A stretch of 64,000 nucleotides of DNA from Chitinophagaceae bacterium UBA1953 (GTDB lineage Bacteria; Bacteroidota; Bacteroidia; Chitinophagales; Chitinophagaceae). Shown here in pieces: positions 18,019 through 26,335 of the stretch (the stretch's first letter is position 1; the number at the start of each line of letters is the position of its first letter). The stretch lies in the NCBI GenBank assembly GCA_002336115.1, contig DDEN01000057.1, forward strand, positions 62,001 through 126,000, read 5' to 3'. The position numbers and the translations under genes were made by a program. A model generated the notes under the pieces. The model searched no databases and was not told where the DNA came from. It saw only the letters and a list, made by a program, of their open reading frames with translations.

Positions 18019-18585
18019 TTAGGAAATTTTTTCTACCTGCATGTAGTTTAACTCAACAGGTGTAGCACGACCAAATACTTTTACTGCTACCTTTAATTTT
18101 TTCTTCTCATCGTTTACTTCTTCAATAACTCCATTAAAGTCGTTGAATGGTCCATCGATGATTTTGATTGTTTCACCTACAATGAAAGGCTCACTCATCA
18201 CCATGCTTGTTGTATCTGCCATTTCATCTACTTTGCCCAGCATTTTGTTTACCTCAGCTTTACGGAGAGCAATTGGATTTTCTTTACCAAGAAAATGAAT
18301 CACATTACTTGTATTGCTGATTGTTTCCCGTATTTCATCACTCATCTTTCCATTCTCAACTTCTATCATCACATAACCCGGGTAGAAGTTACGTTCTCTT
18401 ACCACTTTCTTACCGTTAGCGACTTTATATACTTTTTCAACCGGAAGGAACACCTGTTTCACCACTTTATCCCAACCGTTACGTGTAATCTCTTTATCGA
18501 GATACTCTTTTACCTTCTTCTCTTTGCCACTTACGACACGAAGCACATACCACTTACTGGTTTCCGCATTCACTATTTCAGACAT
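18019..18585 (-). CDS. nusG: Transcription termination/antitermination factor NusG
   Basis: The 188-residue protein has the NGN domain (about 10-120; WYVLRVVSGKEKKVKEYL and FYPGYVMIEV) and a C-terminal KOW domain (about 135-186; VGETIKIIDGPFNDFNGVIEEV). NusG binds RNA polymerase and links it to Rho or to the ribosome. It follows secE by six bases. Its usual downstream neighbour rplK is not on the same transcript. Confidence 0.96.
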   Translation of the reverse strand: MSEIVNAETSKWYVLRVVSGKEKKVKEYLDKEITRNGWDKVVKQVFLPVEKVYKVANGKKVVRERNFYPGYVMIEVENGKMSDEIRETISNTSNVIHFLGKENPIALRKAEVNKMLGKVDEMADTTSMVMSEPFIVGETIKIIDGPFNDFNGVIEEVNDEKKKLKVAVKVFGRATPVELNYMQVEKIS

Positions 18586-18591
18586 AGCAGA

Positions 18592-18789
18592 TTAAGATTT
18601 GAAGAATGAATAAAAGAATTGAAGCACTTTGGCAATACCTAAATCCATAACCCAGATTACAGCTGTAATAATGAGCGTAGCCACCAGCACAATCATGGTT
18701 GATTGCTGAAGCTGTGTCCAGGTAGGCCAGGTTACTTTTTCAAGTAACTCTTTGTATGAATCTTTGAAGTAAGCTGTTACCTTGTTCAT
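18592..18789 (-). CDS. secE: Preprotein translocase subunit SecE
   Basis: The 65-residue form from MNKVTAYFKDSYKEL is the single-helix SecE typical of this phylum: an amphipathic segment with VTWPTWTQLQQST and one membrane helix (about 30-50). SecE clamps SecY in the inner membrane. In-frame ATGs at 18816 and 18831 would add 9 or 14 residues; the shorter form fits the family better. Confidence 0.9.
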   Translation of the reverse strand: MNKVTAYFKDSYKELLEKVTWPTWTQLQQSTMIVLVATLIITAVIWVMDLGIAKVLQFFYSFFKS

Positions 18790-18863
18790 AAAATTATTGT
18801 TTGTCTGATCATCCATTGAAAATACTTTCAATGGCTCAACCGTTAACCGGCTTAAAAAACCAG

Positions 18864-18934
18864 CACGGGCACTAGGATTCGAACCCAGATCAAAGGTTTT
18901 GGAGACCCGTATGCTACCGTTGCACCATGCCCGT
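18864..18934 (-). tRNA. tRNA-Trp (CCA)
   Basis: Read on the minus strand it starts ACGGGCA and ends TGCCCGT, with anticodon loop CTCCAAA (anticodon CCA) and GGTTCGAATCC T-arm. The CCA tail is not encoded. The outermost anticodon-stem pair is mismatched (C with T) next to a G-T wobble. It lies between tuf and secE, the usual place. Confidence 0.93.
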
Positions 18935-18979
18935 AAATAAATCCCTATTCAGGATTCAGTTTTGAAGAACTGTTTAAAG

Positions 18980-19018
18980 AGCAAAGTACCTAAGGCTTAA
19001 AACCAAAGGTACTTTGCT
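18980..19018 (-). terminator. Strong hairpin between tuf and tRNA-Trp
   Basis: AGCAAAGTACCT pairs perfectly with AGGTACTTTGCT over 12 bases. On the minus strand the following bases (CTTTAAACAG) are only weakly T-rich, so it may be a partial terminator or RNA-processing site that lowers expression of tRNA-Trp-secE-nusG compared with tuf. Confidence 0.55.
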
Positions 19019-19068
19019 TTTATTTTAAGCTTCCATTATTCCTCTTATTAAAAGGAGTTGGGGCTTTC

Positions 19069-20256
19069 TTATTTTAAGATTTCAGTTACCTGACCAGCAC
19101 CTACTGTACGACCACCTTCACGAATCGCAAACTTCAAACCTTTTTCCATTGCAATTGGTTGGATAAGCGTTACTGTAAGAGTTGTATTATCGCCAGGCAT
19201 TACCATTTCCGTTCCTTCTGGTAAACTTACTTCACCAGTTACGTCTGTAGTGCGGAAGTAGAACTGAGGGCGATATTTATTAAAGAAAGGAGTATGACGG
19301 CCACCTTCTTCTTTACCTAATACGTAAACTTCACCTTTGAATTCAGTATGAGGAGTAATCGATTTGGGAGCAACGATAACCATACCACGGCGGATATCTT
19401 TCTTTTCAATACCACGTAATAATAAACCTGCGTTATCACCTGCTTCACCCTGATCAAGTAATTTCTTGAACATTTCAACACCTGTAACCGTAGAGTTAAG
19501 TGATTGTTCCATCAAACCAACAATTTCAACAGGCTCACCTACTTTAATTCTTCCACGCTCAATACGGCCAGTAGCAACAGTACCACGACCAGTAATTGAG
19601 AACACGTCTTCAACACTCATGAGGAATGGCATATCAACCGGACGAGGAGGAAGCGGAATGTAAGAATCAACTGCATCCATCAACTCTTCAACTTTCTTCA
19701 CCCATTTTTCTTCACCTGCCAATGCACCTGTTGCAGAACCTTGAATAATTGGTGTATTATCACCATCAAAACCGTAAGAGCTCAAGAGTTCACGGATTTC
19801 CATTTCTACCAGTTCAAGCAGTTCAGGATCATCAACTAAGTCAACTTTATTCATAAACACAACAATTTTAGGTACACCTACCTGGCGTGCCAAAAGGATG
19901 TGTTCTTTTGTTTGAGGCATAGGACCATCAGTTGCAGCCACAACGAGGATTGCTCCATCCATCTGGGCAGCACCAGTGATCATATTTTTTACGTAGTCAG
20001 CGTGACCAGGACAATCTACGTGTGCGTAGTGACGGTTAGCTGTTTGATATTCTACGTGTGCTGTATTGATAGTGATACCACGCTCTTTTTCTTCAGGTGC
20101 ACCATCAATTTCATCGTATTTCTTTGCCTGTGCCAATCCTTTTTTTGCAAGAATTTCGGTAATGGCAGCAGTTAAAGTTGTTTTACCGTGGTCAACGTGA
20201 CCAATTGTACCAACGTTTACGTGGGGTTTCTCCCGCTTAAAGGTCTCTTTAGACAT
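19069..20256 (-). CDS. tuf: Elongation factor Tu
   Basis: The 395-residue protein has all G motifs: GHVDHGKTTL (about 19-28), DCPGHADYVKNM, and NKVD, followed by the two beta-barrel domains. EF-Tu brings aminoacyl-tRNA to the ribosome. It is embedded between four tRNA genes upstream and tRNA-Trp downstream, the classical tufB arrangement, and is probably read from the tRNA promoter. Confidence 0.98.
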   Translation of the reverse strand: MSKETFKREKPHVNVGTIGHVDHGKTTLTAAITEILAKKGLAQAKKYDEIDGAPEEKERGITINTAHVEYQTANRHYAHVDCPGHADYVKNMITGAAQMDGAILVVAATDGPMPQTKEHILLARQVGVPKIVVFMNKVDLVDDPELLELVEMEIRELLSSYGFDGDNTPIIQGSATGALAGEEKWVKKVEELMDAVDSYIPLPPRPVDMPFLMSVEDVFSITGRGTVATGRIERGRIKVGEPVEIVGLMEQSLNSTVTGVEMFKKLLDQGEAGDNAGLLLRGIEKKDIRRGMVIVAPKSITPHTEFKGEVYVLGKEEGGRHTPFFNKYRPQFYFRTTDVTGEVSLPEGTEMVMPGDNTTLTVTLIQPIAMEKGLKFAIREGGRTVGAGQVTEILK

Positions 20257-20374
20257 CGTATTTGTTTTAAATTGTGTTTACAAAAATCAACCATTATATG
20301 TTACCGGCAGTGTAATATAATTATATTATCATCTGCTTAGCACACATTCATTCTGAACCAGCTCCTCAAATCTG

Positions 20375-20446
<72 letters not shown>

Positions 20447-20499
20447 TGGTAGAGTTTCAGTGAAATAATTCACATCAACCTAATAAAGAACTTTTCTGG

Positions 20500-20572
20500 A
20501 GCGGAAGACGAGGCTCGAACTCGCCACCTATAGCTTGGAAGGCTATCGCTCTACCAAATGAGCTACTTCCGC
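20500..20572 (-). tRNA. tRNA-Gly (TCC)
   Basis: Minus strand: acceptor GCGGAAG with CTTCCGC, anticodon arm TAGCC, loop TTCCAAG-type, with anticodon TCC. It sits between tRNA-Tyr and tRNA-Thr(GGT). CCA is not encoded. Confidence 0.95.
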
Positions 20573-20605
20573 AAATTACCCGAAAGTTAACTAAATTTCG
20601 GGTTG

Positions 20606-20687
20606 TGGGCAGTGGTGGATTCGAACCACCGAAGTCGAAAGACAGCGGATTTACAGTCCGCCCATTTGGCCGCTCTGGAAACTGCCC
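20606..20687 (-). tRNA. tRNA-Tyr (GTA)
   Basis: Minus strand: acceptor GGGCAGT with ACTGCCC, anticodon arm CGGACTGTAAATCCG (anticodon GTA), and the long variable arm expected for tRNA-Tyr (82 bases in total). Confidence 0.95.
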
Positions 20688-20693
20688 TAACTG

Positions 20694-20766
20694 AGCCACT
20701 TGTCGGACTCGAACCAACGACCTGCTGATTACAAATCAGCTGCTCTACCAACTGAGCTAAAGTGGC
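20694..20766 (-). tRNA. tRNA-Thr (TGT)
   Basis: Minus strand: acceptor GCCACTT, anticodon arm CTGATTTGTAATCAG (anticodon TGT), T-arm with GGTTCGAGTCC. It is the first gene of the tRNA-Thr/Tyr/Gly/Thr-tuf cluster and lies only six bases before tRNA-Tyr. Confidence 0.95.
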
Positions 20767-20887
20767 ATTTGTTTTCTATACTGCTTTTAACGATCAGTCA
20801 TATTCATCACATAAAACAGGTATTGAAAAACATTATTTCTAAGAACTTGAAAAGCACATACGTATGCACCCCCCGTTTTTGGGAAGG

Positions 20888-20895
20888 CAAAGGTA
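20888..20895 (-). promoter_or_regulatory. Probable -7 element for the tRNA-tuf cluster
   Basis: Minus strand TACCTTTG fits TAnnTTTG, about 120 bases before tRNA-Thr(TGT). I see no clear TTTG at the -33 position. The transcribed stretch in between contains a C/G run (20870-20883) but no gene. Confidence 0.4.
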
Positions 20896-20964
20896 AAGGA
20901 AAACACTAAACGGAAAAATTTTTATACAAGAAAATTTATTGTGTGGAAAGAAGTTGAATAAGTG

Positions 20965-20993
20965 CAAAAAAAATCCCTCCATTCCGGAGGGAT
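20965..20993 (-). terminator. Rho-independent terminator of hpf
   Basis: Minus strand ATCCCTCC pairs with GGAGGGAT over a five-base loop and is followed by eight T. It begins 12 bases after the hpf stop. Confidence 0.88.
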
Positions 20994-21004
20994 CGAAACG
21001 ATTA

Positions 21005-21304
21005 TTAATCGTATTGTTTTTCTTTTTTTCTTTTTAGTTGTGAGATAAGAGATTCCATAGCATCATCAAAAGACTGTTCAAATGACTTGGATGTCTGTTT
21101 TACGAATAGTTGTTGCCTTGGCACATGAACTTTGATTTCGGCTACCTTGTCTTTAATGTTGTGAACTACATTGTCCAATTTCAGAAATACATCAACCTGC
21201 ATAATCCTGTCGTGGAAATTGTACAGCTTTTGTACTTTCTGTTTTACATACTCGATCAGTTTTGCATCTGCATCAAAACGTACAGTTTGGATCTTCACGT
21301 TCAT
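21005..21304 (-). CDS. hpf: Short ribosome hibernation promoting factor (HPF/RaiA family)
   Basis: The 99-residue protein has the beta-alpha-beta fold of the family (MNVKIQTVRFDADAKLIEYVKQKV and KVAEIKVHVPRQQLFVKQTS) and a basic C-terminal helix (LISQLKRKKEKQ). It is the short type, without the C-terminal dimerisation domain. HPF binds the decoding region of 30S subunits in resting cells. The gene lies downstream of rpsU and the xerC-like gene on the same strand, an arrangement recurring in this phylum. Confidence 0.92.
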   Translation of the reverse strand: MNVKIQTVRFDADAKLIEYVKQKVQKLYNFHDRIMQVDVFLKLDNVVHNIKDKVAEIKVHVPRQQLFVKQTSKSFEQSFDDAMESLISQLKRKKEKQYD

Positions 21305-21508
21305 AGTGTTCCAATTTTTTGTTGGTTAAGAAAAATGTGAAAGAACTGGTTTTCATTTAGGTAACGTTTTTCCAGTCAGTAACAAGTTACAGAAGTAATC
21401 ACATTTTTCAAAATATTTCTGAACAGTTAAACGGTGTATTTTAACAGGTATTTACTCACAAAAATAACTAATAAGCATTAGTATTTTTTGAATAATCTGA
21501 TAATATAA

Positions 21509-22414
21509 TCATGCTTTAGGATGAGCCTTCTTGTGTATATCCTTCAGCTTTTCTATTGAATTGTGAGTATAAATCTGCGTGGCAGCAAGGCTGCTGTGGC
21601 CGAGCAATTCCTTTACAGCATTCAGCTCTGCTCCGTTGTTCATTAAATGAGTAGCAAATGTATGGCGAAGAACGTGTGGGCTTTTTTTGTCGATAGTAGT
21701 GATTAATGACAGATATTTTTTAACAACAAGCTGCACATATTTAGGATAAAGTTTATTTCCTTTTGTATTAACCAGTAAAAAATCTGCTGACACCGTTCCT
21801 TCAAAAAACTTTTTTTTCGCTGTAAGGTATAATTCCAGTCCATTTTTTAGTTCGGTCGTTATTGGTATAAGTCGCTCTTTATTACCCTTACCTAATATCT
21901 TGAGATTATTTTTATGAAAATCAACCTGCGTTTCTTTAAGAGAAATCAGCTCACTTAAACGCATTCCTGTGCTATATAGCAATTCTATCAGCAACTTGTT
22001 CATCTGTCCTTCCCAATTATCCGGAAACTCCACATATGTAAATAAAGTAGCAATATCTTTTTGCTCAACATAAACAGGTAAACGCTTATTCTGTTTGGGA
22101 GATGTGATGGTTGTCATGGGAGAAACCTCAATGATCCCCTGTCGCAACAAAAATTTAAAGAAAGATTTTAATGAAGAAATCCGGCGGCTGATGCTTTTGG
22201 GTGAAAGCCCTTCATCTTTTTGTGAAGCCAGCCAACTTCTTACAATTGCCGACTTGATTTCAGAAAGTTGTAAATCACCAAAATTGGTTACCAGGTAGTC
22301 AAAAAAATAAATGAGATCGTCAGTATATGAACGTATAGTTAGCGGAGAATATCTTTTTTCAAATTTGAGATACTCCAGGAAAGAATTCAGTTCTTGGCGG
22401 TTGCTGATGTACAT
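21509..22414 (-). CDS. Tyrosine recombinase, XerC/XerD type
   Basis: The 301-residue protein has the N-terminal SAM-like core-binding domain (about 5-95) and a complete catalytic domain: Arg152 (STGMRLSEL), Lys176, His247 and Arg250 (HVLRHTF), His273 (LLGHSS) and nucleophile Tyr282 (QIYTH). Length and composition match chromosomal XerC/D proteins that resolve chromosome dimers at dif, rather than phage integrases. No dif-like or att site is evident next to it. It begins eight bases after a strong hairpin that follows rpsU. Confidence 0.9.
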   Translation of the reverse strand: MYISNRQELNSFLEYLKFEKRYSPLTIRSYTDDLIYFFDYLVTNFGDLQLSEIKSAIVRSWLASQKDEGLSPKSISRRISSLKSFFKFLLRQGIIEVSPMTTITSPKQNKRLPVYVEQKDIATLFTYVEFPDNWEGQMNKLLIELLYSTGMRLSELISLKETQVDFHKNNLKILGKGNKERLIPITTELKNGLELYLTAKKKFFEGTVSADFLLVNTKGNKLYPKYVQLVVKKYLSLITTIDKKSPHVLRHTFATHLMNNGAELNAVKELLGHSSLAATQIYTHNSIEKLKDIHKKAHPKA

Positions 22415-22422
22415 AAATACAG

Positions 22423-22456
22423 ATAGCCGTAAAGTTACAAAACCTTACGGCTATCA
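22423..22456 (-). repeat. Hairpin between rpsU and the xerC-like gene
   Basis: Eleven perfect pairs (GATAGCCGTAA with TTACGGCTATC) around a 12-base loop. There is no T run on the minus strand before the xerC start, so it looks more like an RNA-stability or partial-termination element than a full terminator. Confidence 0.6.
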
Positions 22457-22477
22457 GCTATATTTTAAAATGAAGGA

Positions 22478-22678
22478 TTACTTCACTTCAATTTTGCCAC
22501 TGGCAATTTGCTGCTTGTAGATTGCTTTCAAAACTTCACCTCTGCGTTTTACAGAAGGCTTAGTGAATGACTGACGCTCACGCAACTGAAGCAGAACCTT
22601 ACTTTTTTCAAATTTCTTTTTATACTTCTTAAGCGCTTTGTCGATATTTTCGCAATCTTTTGAATCAATTATCAGCAT
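22478..22678 (-). CDS. rpsU: 30S ribosomal protein S21
   Basis: The 66-residue basic protein is bS21 (ENIDKALKKYKKKFEKSKVL and the RRGEVLKAIYKQ helix). In Bacteroidota bS21, with bS18 and bS6, holds the 16S rRNA tail so that the anti-Shine-Dalgarno is hidden; ribosomes lacking bS21 can then read Shine-Dalgarno messages. The gene here has a near-perfect Shine-Dalgarno at 22685-22692, consistent with that autoregulation. Confidence 0.95.
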   Translation of the reverse strand: MLIIDSKDCENIDKALKKYKKKFEKSKVLLQLRERQSFTKPSVKRRGEVLKAIYKQQIASGKIEVK

Positions 22679-22684
22679 AATATA

Positions 22685-22692
22685 TACCTCCT
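22685..22692 (-). promoter_or_regulatory. Strong Shine-Dalgarno sequence of rpsU
   Basis: The minus strand reads AAAGGAGGTATATATTATG: a nearly complete anti-16S match about seven bases before the start. Most genes in this window have only A-rich leaders without such a site, so this one is exceptional and decides the start. Confidence 0.85.
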
Positions 22693-22710
22693 TTAAGGAA
22701 TTTTGAGGCG

Positions 22711-22718
22711 CAAAGATA
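22711..22718 (-). promoter_or_regulatory. -7 element of rpsU
   Basis: Minus strand TATCTTTG fits TAnnTTTG and lies 33 bases before the rpsU ATG, leaving a short leader that carries the Shine-Dalgarno sequence. The -33 box is unclear. Confidence 0.45.
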
Positions 22719-22773
22719 AGGGGAAAGAATAATTTACAGTCTTTTTAAAGGCATTTTTTTGCAAATTTGCAGC

Positions 22774-23370
22774 ATGTTTACAGGAATAATTGAAACCGCC
22801 GGAAAAATTTCAGCAATTGAACAGTCAGGAACGAATAAAACATTCTGGATAACCTCTCCCATTTCGAATGAATTAAAGGCCGACCAGAGCGTTGCACATA
22901 ATGGCGTTTGTTTAACAGTTGAGGAGGTTATTGATGGAAAGCACCGGGTCACAGCAGTAAAAGAAACTTTGGAGAAGTCGAATCTGGGCTTTTTAAATAA
23001 TGGTGATGATATAAATATTGAGCGCTGCCTTCCTTTCAATGGTCGGCTAGATGGGCACTTGGTTCAGGGGCACGTAGATGCAACCGGAACCTGCATGGCT
23101 GTTTCAGAACAGAACGGAAGCTGGTTATTTACATTTCAATATCCAAAAGAATTTGCACATTTGATTGTTGAGAAAGGATCGATATCATTAAATGGCATCA
23201 GCCTCACGGTTTTTAATGTAACCGAGTGTGAGTTTACTGTAGCAATCATTCCCTACACTTTTGAACACACCAATATGAACAAAATTCTGAGCGGCTCGGT
23301 TATTAACCTTGAATTTGACATCATAGGAAAATATGTTCAGAAAGGTCTGGAAGTTTATACGAACAAATAA
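22774..23370 (+). CDS. ribE: Riboflavin synthase, alpha subunit
   Basis: The 198-residue protein begins with the diagnostic MFTGIIE and consists of two similar beta-barrel lumazine-binding repeats (about 1-95 and 96-190; VAHNGVCLTVEEV and GSISLNGISLTVFNV). It turns two 6,7-dimethyl-8-ribityllumazine molecules into riboflavin. An upstream in-frame start (22759) would add five residues and is not needed. The leader is too short for an FMN riboswitch. Confidence 0.95.
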   Translation: MFTGIIETAGKISAIEQSGTNKTFWITSPISNELKADQSVAHNGVCLTVEEVIDGKHRVTAVKETLEKSNLGFLNNGDDINIERCLPFNGRLDGHLVQGHVDATGTCMAVSEQNGSWLFTFQYPKEFAHLIVEKGSISLNGISLTVFNVTECEFTVAIIPYTFEHTNMNKILSGSVINLEFDIIGKYVQKGLEVYTNK

Positions 23371-23449
23371 GCCAATACAAATCAGATAAAAGAATATATT
23401 GCAGCAAGAAGAATTACAGGCATTTTATTATTATTAAATTCATACTCGT

Positions 23450-24367
23450 ATGCCATCTGTTTCAATCATCATCCCGGTTTTAAACGAGGCTGAAAGTATT
23501 TATCCTGTATTTCAAGAAATCAAGCAACATATACTTCCTGACTTTGAATTAATTTTCATTGACGATGGCAGCACAGACACTACATTATCAGAAATACAAA
23601 GCCTGGCCGATGAAGATCAAAGAGTAAAATGTATTTCCTTCAGCCGAAATTTTGGTCATCAAAATGCGCTGATGGCTGGAATGGATTATGCAAACGGTGA
23701 ATATATAATTACAATGGATGGAGATCTGCAACATCCTCCTTCTTTTTTACCCAAAATTTTCGACAAGTTAAACGAGGGCTATGATTTAGTAGCAACAAGA
23801 CGAATTAAAACCAATGATAAAAACTGGATTAAAAAAATTTTATCCAAATGGTTTTATCGTTTTATTAATCTGCTGTCGGATGTTCCTATTGAAGAGAATG
23901 TTTCAGATTTCAGGGGATTCAATAAAAAAGTACTTCAGACAATTCAGAAATTTGAAGAGAGAGATCTTTTTCTTCGGGGCGTATTCAGTTGGATTGGATT
24001 TAAGAAAACAGTTTTATCGTTTGAAGCCCCTGCCAGATTATATGGAAAAAGCAAGTATAGTTATGCAAAAATGATGCGGCTTGCATTAAAAGGCACCACT
24101 TCCTTCAGCTTTAAACCGTTACGTATTTCTTTATTAATTGGCAGTTTTGTATCGCTCATCTCTTTTTTCTTACTAGTAATGTCGGTAATTGCATATTTCC
24201 AAGGCAAAACTGTTCCTGGTTGGGCTTCGTTAATGACAGCAGTTACTTTTATGGGGGGAATTCAATTGTTAGTTATTGGATTGATGGGCGAATATATTGC
24301 CAGCCTTTTCAGGGAAAGCAAAAAAAGACCACTTTACATCGTTAATGAAAGGATAAATTTTGATTAA
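23450..24367 (+). CDS. Family 2 glycosyltransferase, GtrB/CsbB/DPM type
   Basis: The 305-residue protein has a cytoplasmic GT-A domain (about 1-225) with IIPVLNEAESIYPVF, DDGSTDTT and the metal-binding TMDGDLQHPP, then two membrane helices (about 228-255 and 262-290) and a short tail. This layout is that of enzymes transferring a sugar from a nucleotide to undecaprenyl phosphate. The flipped lipid-linked sugar is then used outside by a multi-span transferase; the YfhO-like protein at 26336-28468 is a good candidate. The stop codon shares TTAA with the stop of the convergent GNAT gene. Confidence 0.9.
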   Translation: MPSVSIIIPVLNEAESIYPVFQEIKQHILPDFELIFIDDGSTDTTLSEIQSLADEDQRVKCISFSRNFGHQNALMAGMDYANGEYIITMDGDLQHPPSFLPKIFDKLNEGYDLVATRRIKTNDKNWIKKILSKWFYRFINLLSDVPIEENVSDFRGFNKKVLQTIQKFEERDLFLRGVFSWIGFKKTVLSFEAPARLYGKSKYSYAKMMRLALKGTTSFSFKPLRISLLIGSFVSLISFFLLVMSVIAYFQGKTVPGWASLMTAVTFMGGIQLLVIGLMGEYIASLFRESKKRPLYIVNERINFD

Positions 24368-25341
24368 AAAGCATCCCAATCGCCGGTTTGGAGAAACCAA
24401 TCGGCAGTTAATAAAGGATGATTTTTATCATTTGCGGCTATTGAAAACACTTGCTTTTTGGGTAAGAAAAAAGAAGGAATTTTAACGAAACCGCTTTGGG
24501 GGAATGAGTGCCTGCTTACATTTGATAAATATACAGCCGTAAATAAACAATGCTCATTGTTAGCACAGGATTGAATAAAGTAACCTAACTGCCTTGCTGC
24601 TTCTTGGTTTTGAGAAAAATATTCTAATAATAAGAGGATACGCATTCCTTTCACAAAAAAAGGGCGCACTACTGCAAAGCCGGTTACTTCATTACACCAC
24701 GTTACAACATGCCACTGATAAACTTTTCCTGGGTGCTGAATATAACGCCAATTTAAATAGTCAACATTCCTGTTTATATATGCAATTTTTAATGAACTGT
24801 TTTTTTTAAAAAATTGATTTACCGCTTCATTAAAACATTCATTTTTAAATACAGACTTTGCCTTTTCCGATTGAAGGAAATTAACTTTAGCATAAAACCC
24901 AACCTTCTCCGCTAATTTGTGCTGATTCCTGAAAAAAAAATCAAGGCTGTTTTTATTTGGAAAAGCAAATTGAATATCATCTCCCTTTAATTCTTCCCGG
25001 AGTGCACGCATACATTTTCCAAAAAATCCATTTGCTTGAAACTGCGGATTTGTTGCGCCGTCAACTACCTGCCAGGCTTTAAAATTCTGGTTTTGCAAAT
25101 TCACATTTACTGGTATCATTGCAGTACAAGAAATAATTTGTTTATCTTTTTCCACAACAGCAATTACTCCTTTCCCTGCCGGCGGGTTGTACTTCCACTT
25201 ATAAAATTCGGGTGTCATGTAATCATTGCTAACCATGCTTTTTTTAAAAATGGATGCAAAAGAAATTTTATGCAATTCCGACAATTGTTTCAAATCAACG
25301 GAATCGGCTTCAGTTATCTTAAGTTTATATTCAAAATTCAT
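24364..25341 (-). CDS. GNAT-fold acetyltransferase-like protein
   Basis: The product, about 325 residues, has the shape of a GNAT N-acetyltransferase of the two-domain type: AVVEKDKQIISCTAMIPV and ATNPQFQANGFFGKCMRALREEL correspond to the acetyl-CoA-binding core, and a second half (VDYLNWRYIQHPGKVY) resembles proteins associated with polysaccharide modification. The substrate is unknown. ATG 25341 is preferred to the TTG at 25350. The gene follows the ChbG/YdjC gene by 30 bases, so the two may act together. Confidence 0.75.
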   Translation of the reverse strand: MNFEYKLKITEADSVDLKQLSELHKISFASIFKKSMVSNDYMTPEFYKWKYNPPAGKGVIAVVEKDKQIISCTAMIPVNVNLQNQNFKAWQVVDGATNPQFQANGFFGKCMRALREELKGDDIQFAFPNKNSLDFFFRNQHKLAEKVGFYAKVNFLQSEKAKSVFKNECFNEAVNQFFKKNSSLKIAYINRNVDYLNWRYIQHPGKVYQWHVVTWCNEVTGFAVVRPFFVKGMRILLLLEYFSQNQEAARQLGYFIQSCANNEHCLFTAVYLSNVSRHSFPQSGFVKIPSFFLPKKQVFSIAANDKNHPLLTADWFLQTGDWDAF

Positions 25342-25371
25342 TCCCTGCAATTTTATACCAGTTAAATTAGC

Positions 25372-26271
25372 TTAAACTTTTTTTGCTCCGCATTTTATTT
25401 CCGCAAGATTTTCGTTTTTTATTTGTTGTAACGTTTTGAGTTCTTCTTTACGCATCTCGCTCAAGAAAAATTTTCGTGTAGAGCGATTAAAAGAAAACCG
25501 ATCAATTTCTGTTTTGCTCACCTGGCCGGGATGCAGGATAATTTCAAGACTTTTTACCTTATTTTTTCTTGCCCGGTTGATACCTGCCTTAATATTCTGA
25601 ACTGTCATTTTCCCTGAATATTGAACTCCAAGTACAGCTTCTGTTTTAGGTGAGTAACCAGTTTCCATTGCCTTAATCTTTACCCGAAATAAAAAAAGTA
25701 TTAATTGCTTCAGGCAACCTGAAAAAAAAGAAACAGTAACCAAATCAGATAACTTATCAATAAAAAAAAACTCTTTTGAAAACCGCACATATTTTATGTT
25801 ATGCTTTTTTGCTAATTCAGTAACAATTAAAAAAAGTGAAGGTATCATATGTACATGATTATGCCCGTCAACGGCTTTAATCTGCCTCTCTCCAACTATT
25901 GATTTAACAAAAACAATCTGGCTGTCCCATTCATTATATATTTCATTCAGCAATTTTCTTTTTTTTGCTCCACCGATTAGTAAAATAAAGTTCAACTTCC
26001 AATAAGGCAGCTTAAAATTTCCAGCCTCGTCAATTAAAATGCCGTGTGATTGTGTTTCTTTTATACATTTCCAATCCGACAAATTAAGATGAACGGATAA
26101 ATGAACTGTTTTTTCTGGGCTTTTTCTTAATCGTTCAGTTATCATATAATCACTTTCCCTGTTGGCGATAATGCTAAACCCATCAATCAGGTCATCTTCC
26201 CAGCATTGTAATACCTGATTTGTAAGACCTGGCGATAAACCCGCATCATCAGCATGAAAATATATAAACAT
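25372..26271 (-). CDS. ChbG/HpnK (YdjC) family carbohydrate deacetylase
   Basis: The 299-residue protein has the family metal-binding motifs HADDAG (6-11), HLSVHLNLSDW and DGHNHVHMIPSLF (about 135-147), which in ChbG and HpnK bind a metal for removal of N-acetyl groups from sugars. A deacetylase next to a GNAT protein and a GT2/YfhO pair suggests trimming of an N-acetyl sugar on a surface glycan or lipid. The actual substrate is unknown. It is divergent from the YfhO-like gene. Confidence 0.85.
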   Translation of the reverse strand: MFIYFHADDAGLSPGLTNQVLQCWEDDLIDGFSIIANRESDYMITERLRKSPEKTVHLSVHLNLSDWKCIKETQSHGILIDEAGNFKLPYWKLNFILLIGGAKKRKLLNEIYNEWDSQIVFVKSIVGERQIKAVDGHNHVHMIPSLFLIVTELAKKHNIKYVRFSKEFFFIDKLSDLVTVSFFSGCLKQLILFLFRVKIKAMETGYSPKTEAVLGVQYSGKMTVQNIKAGINRARKNKVKSLEIILHPGQVSKTEIDRFSFNRSTRKFFLSEMRKEELKTLQQIKNENLAEIKCGAKKV

Positions 26272-26335
26272 GATAAATTCAAAATTAGGATTGAAACAAT
26301 AATAAATATTAAATTTGATAAAACATACCCAGTAA

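Noticed and set aside
20475..20909. ORFs across the tRNA cluster on both strands
   Set aside because: They are made of tRNA sequence and are not proteins.
21509..22414. Integrase of a mobile element
   Set aside because: The recombinase is of chromosomal XerC/D size, lies among rpsU and hpf housekeeping genes, and no att repeats or cargo genes are near it.
22719..22773. FMN riboswitch before ribE
   Set aside because: The gap between the rpsU promoter and ribE is under 60 bases and has none of the conserved FMN-element boxes.
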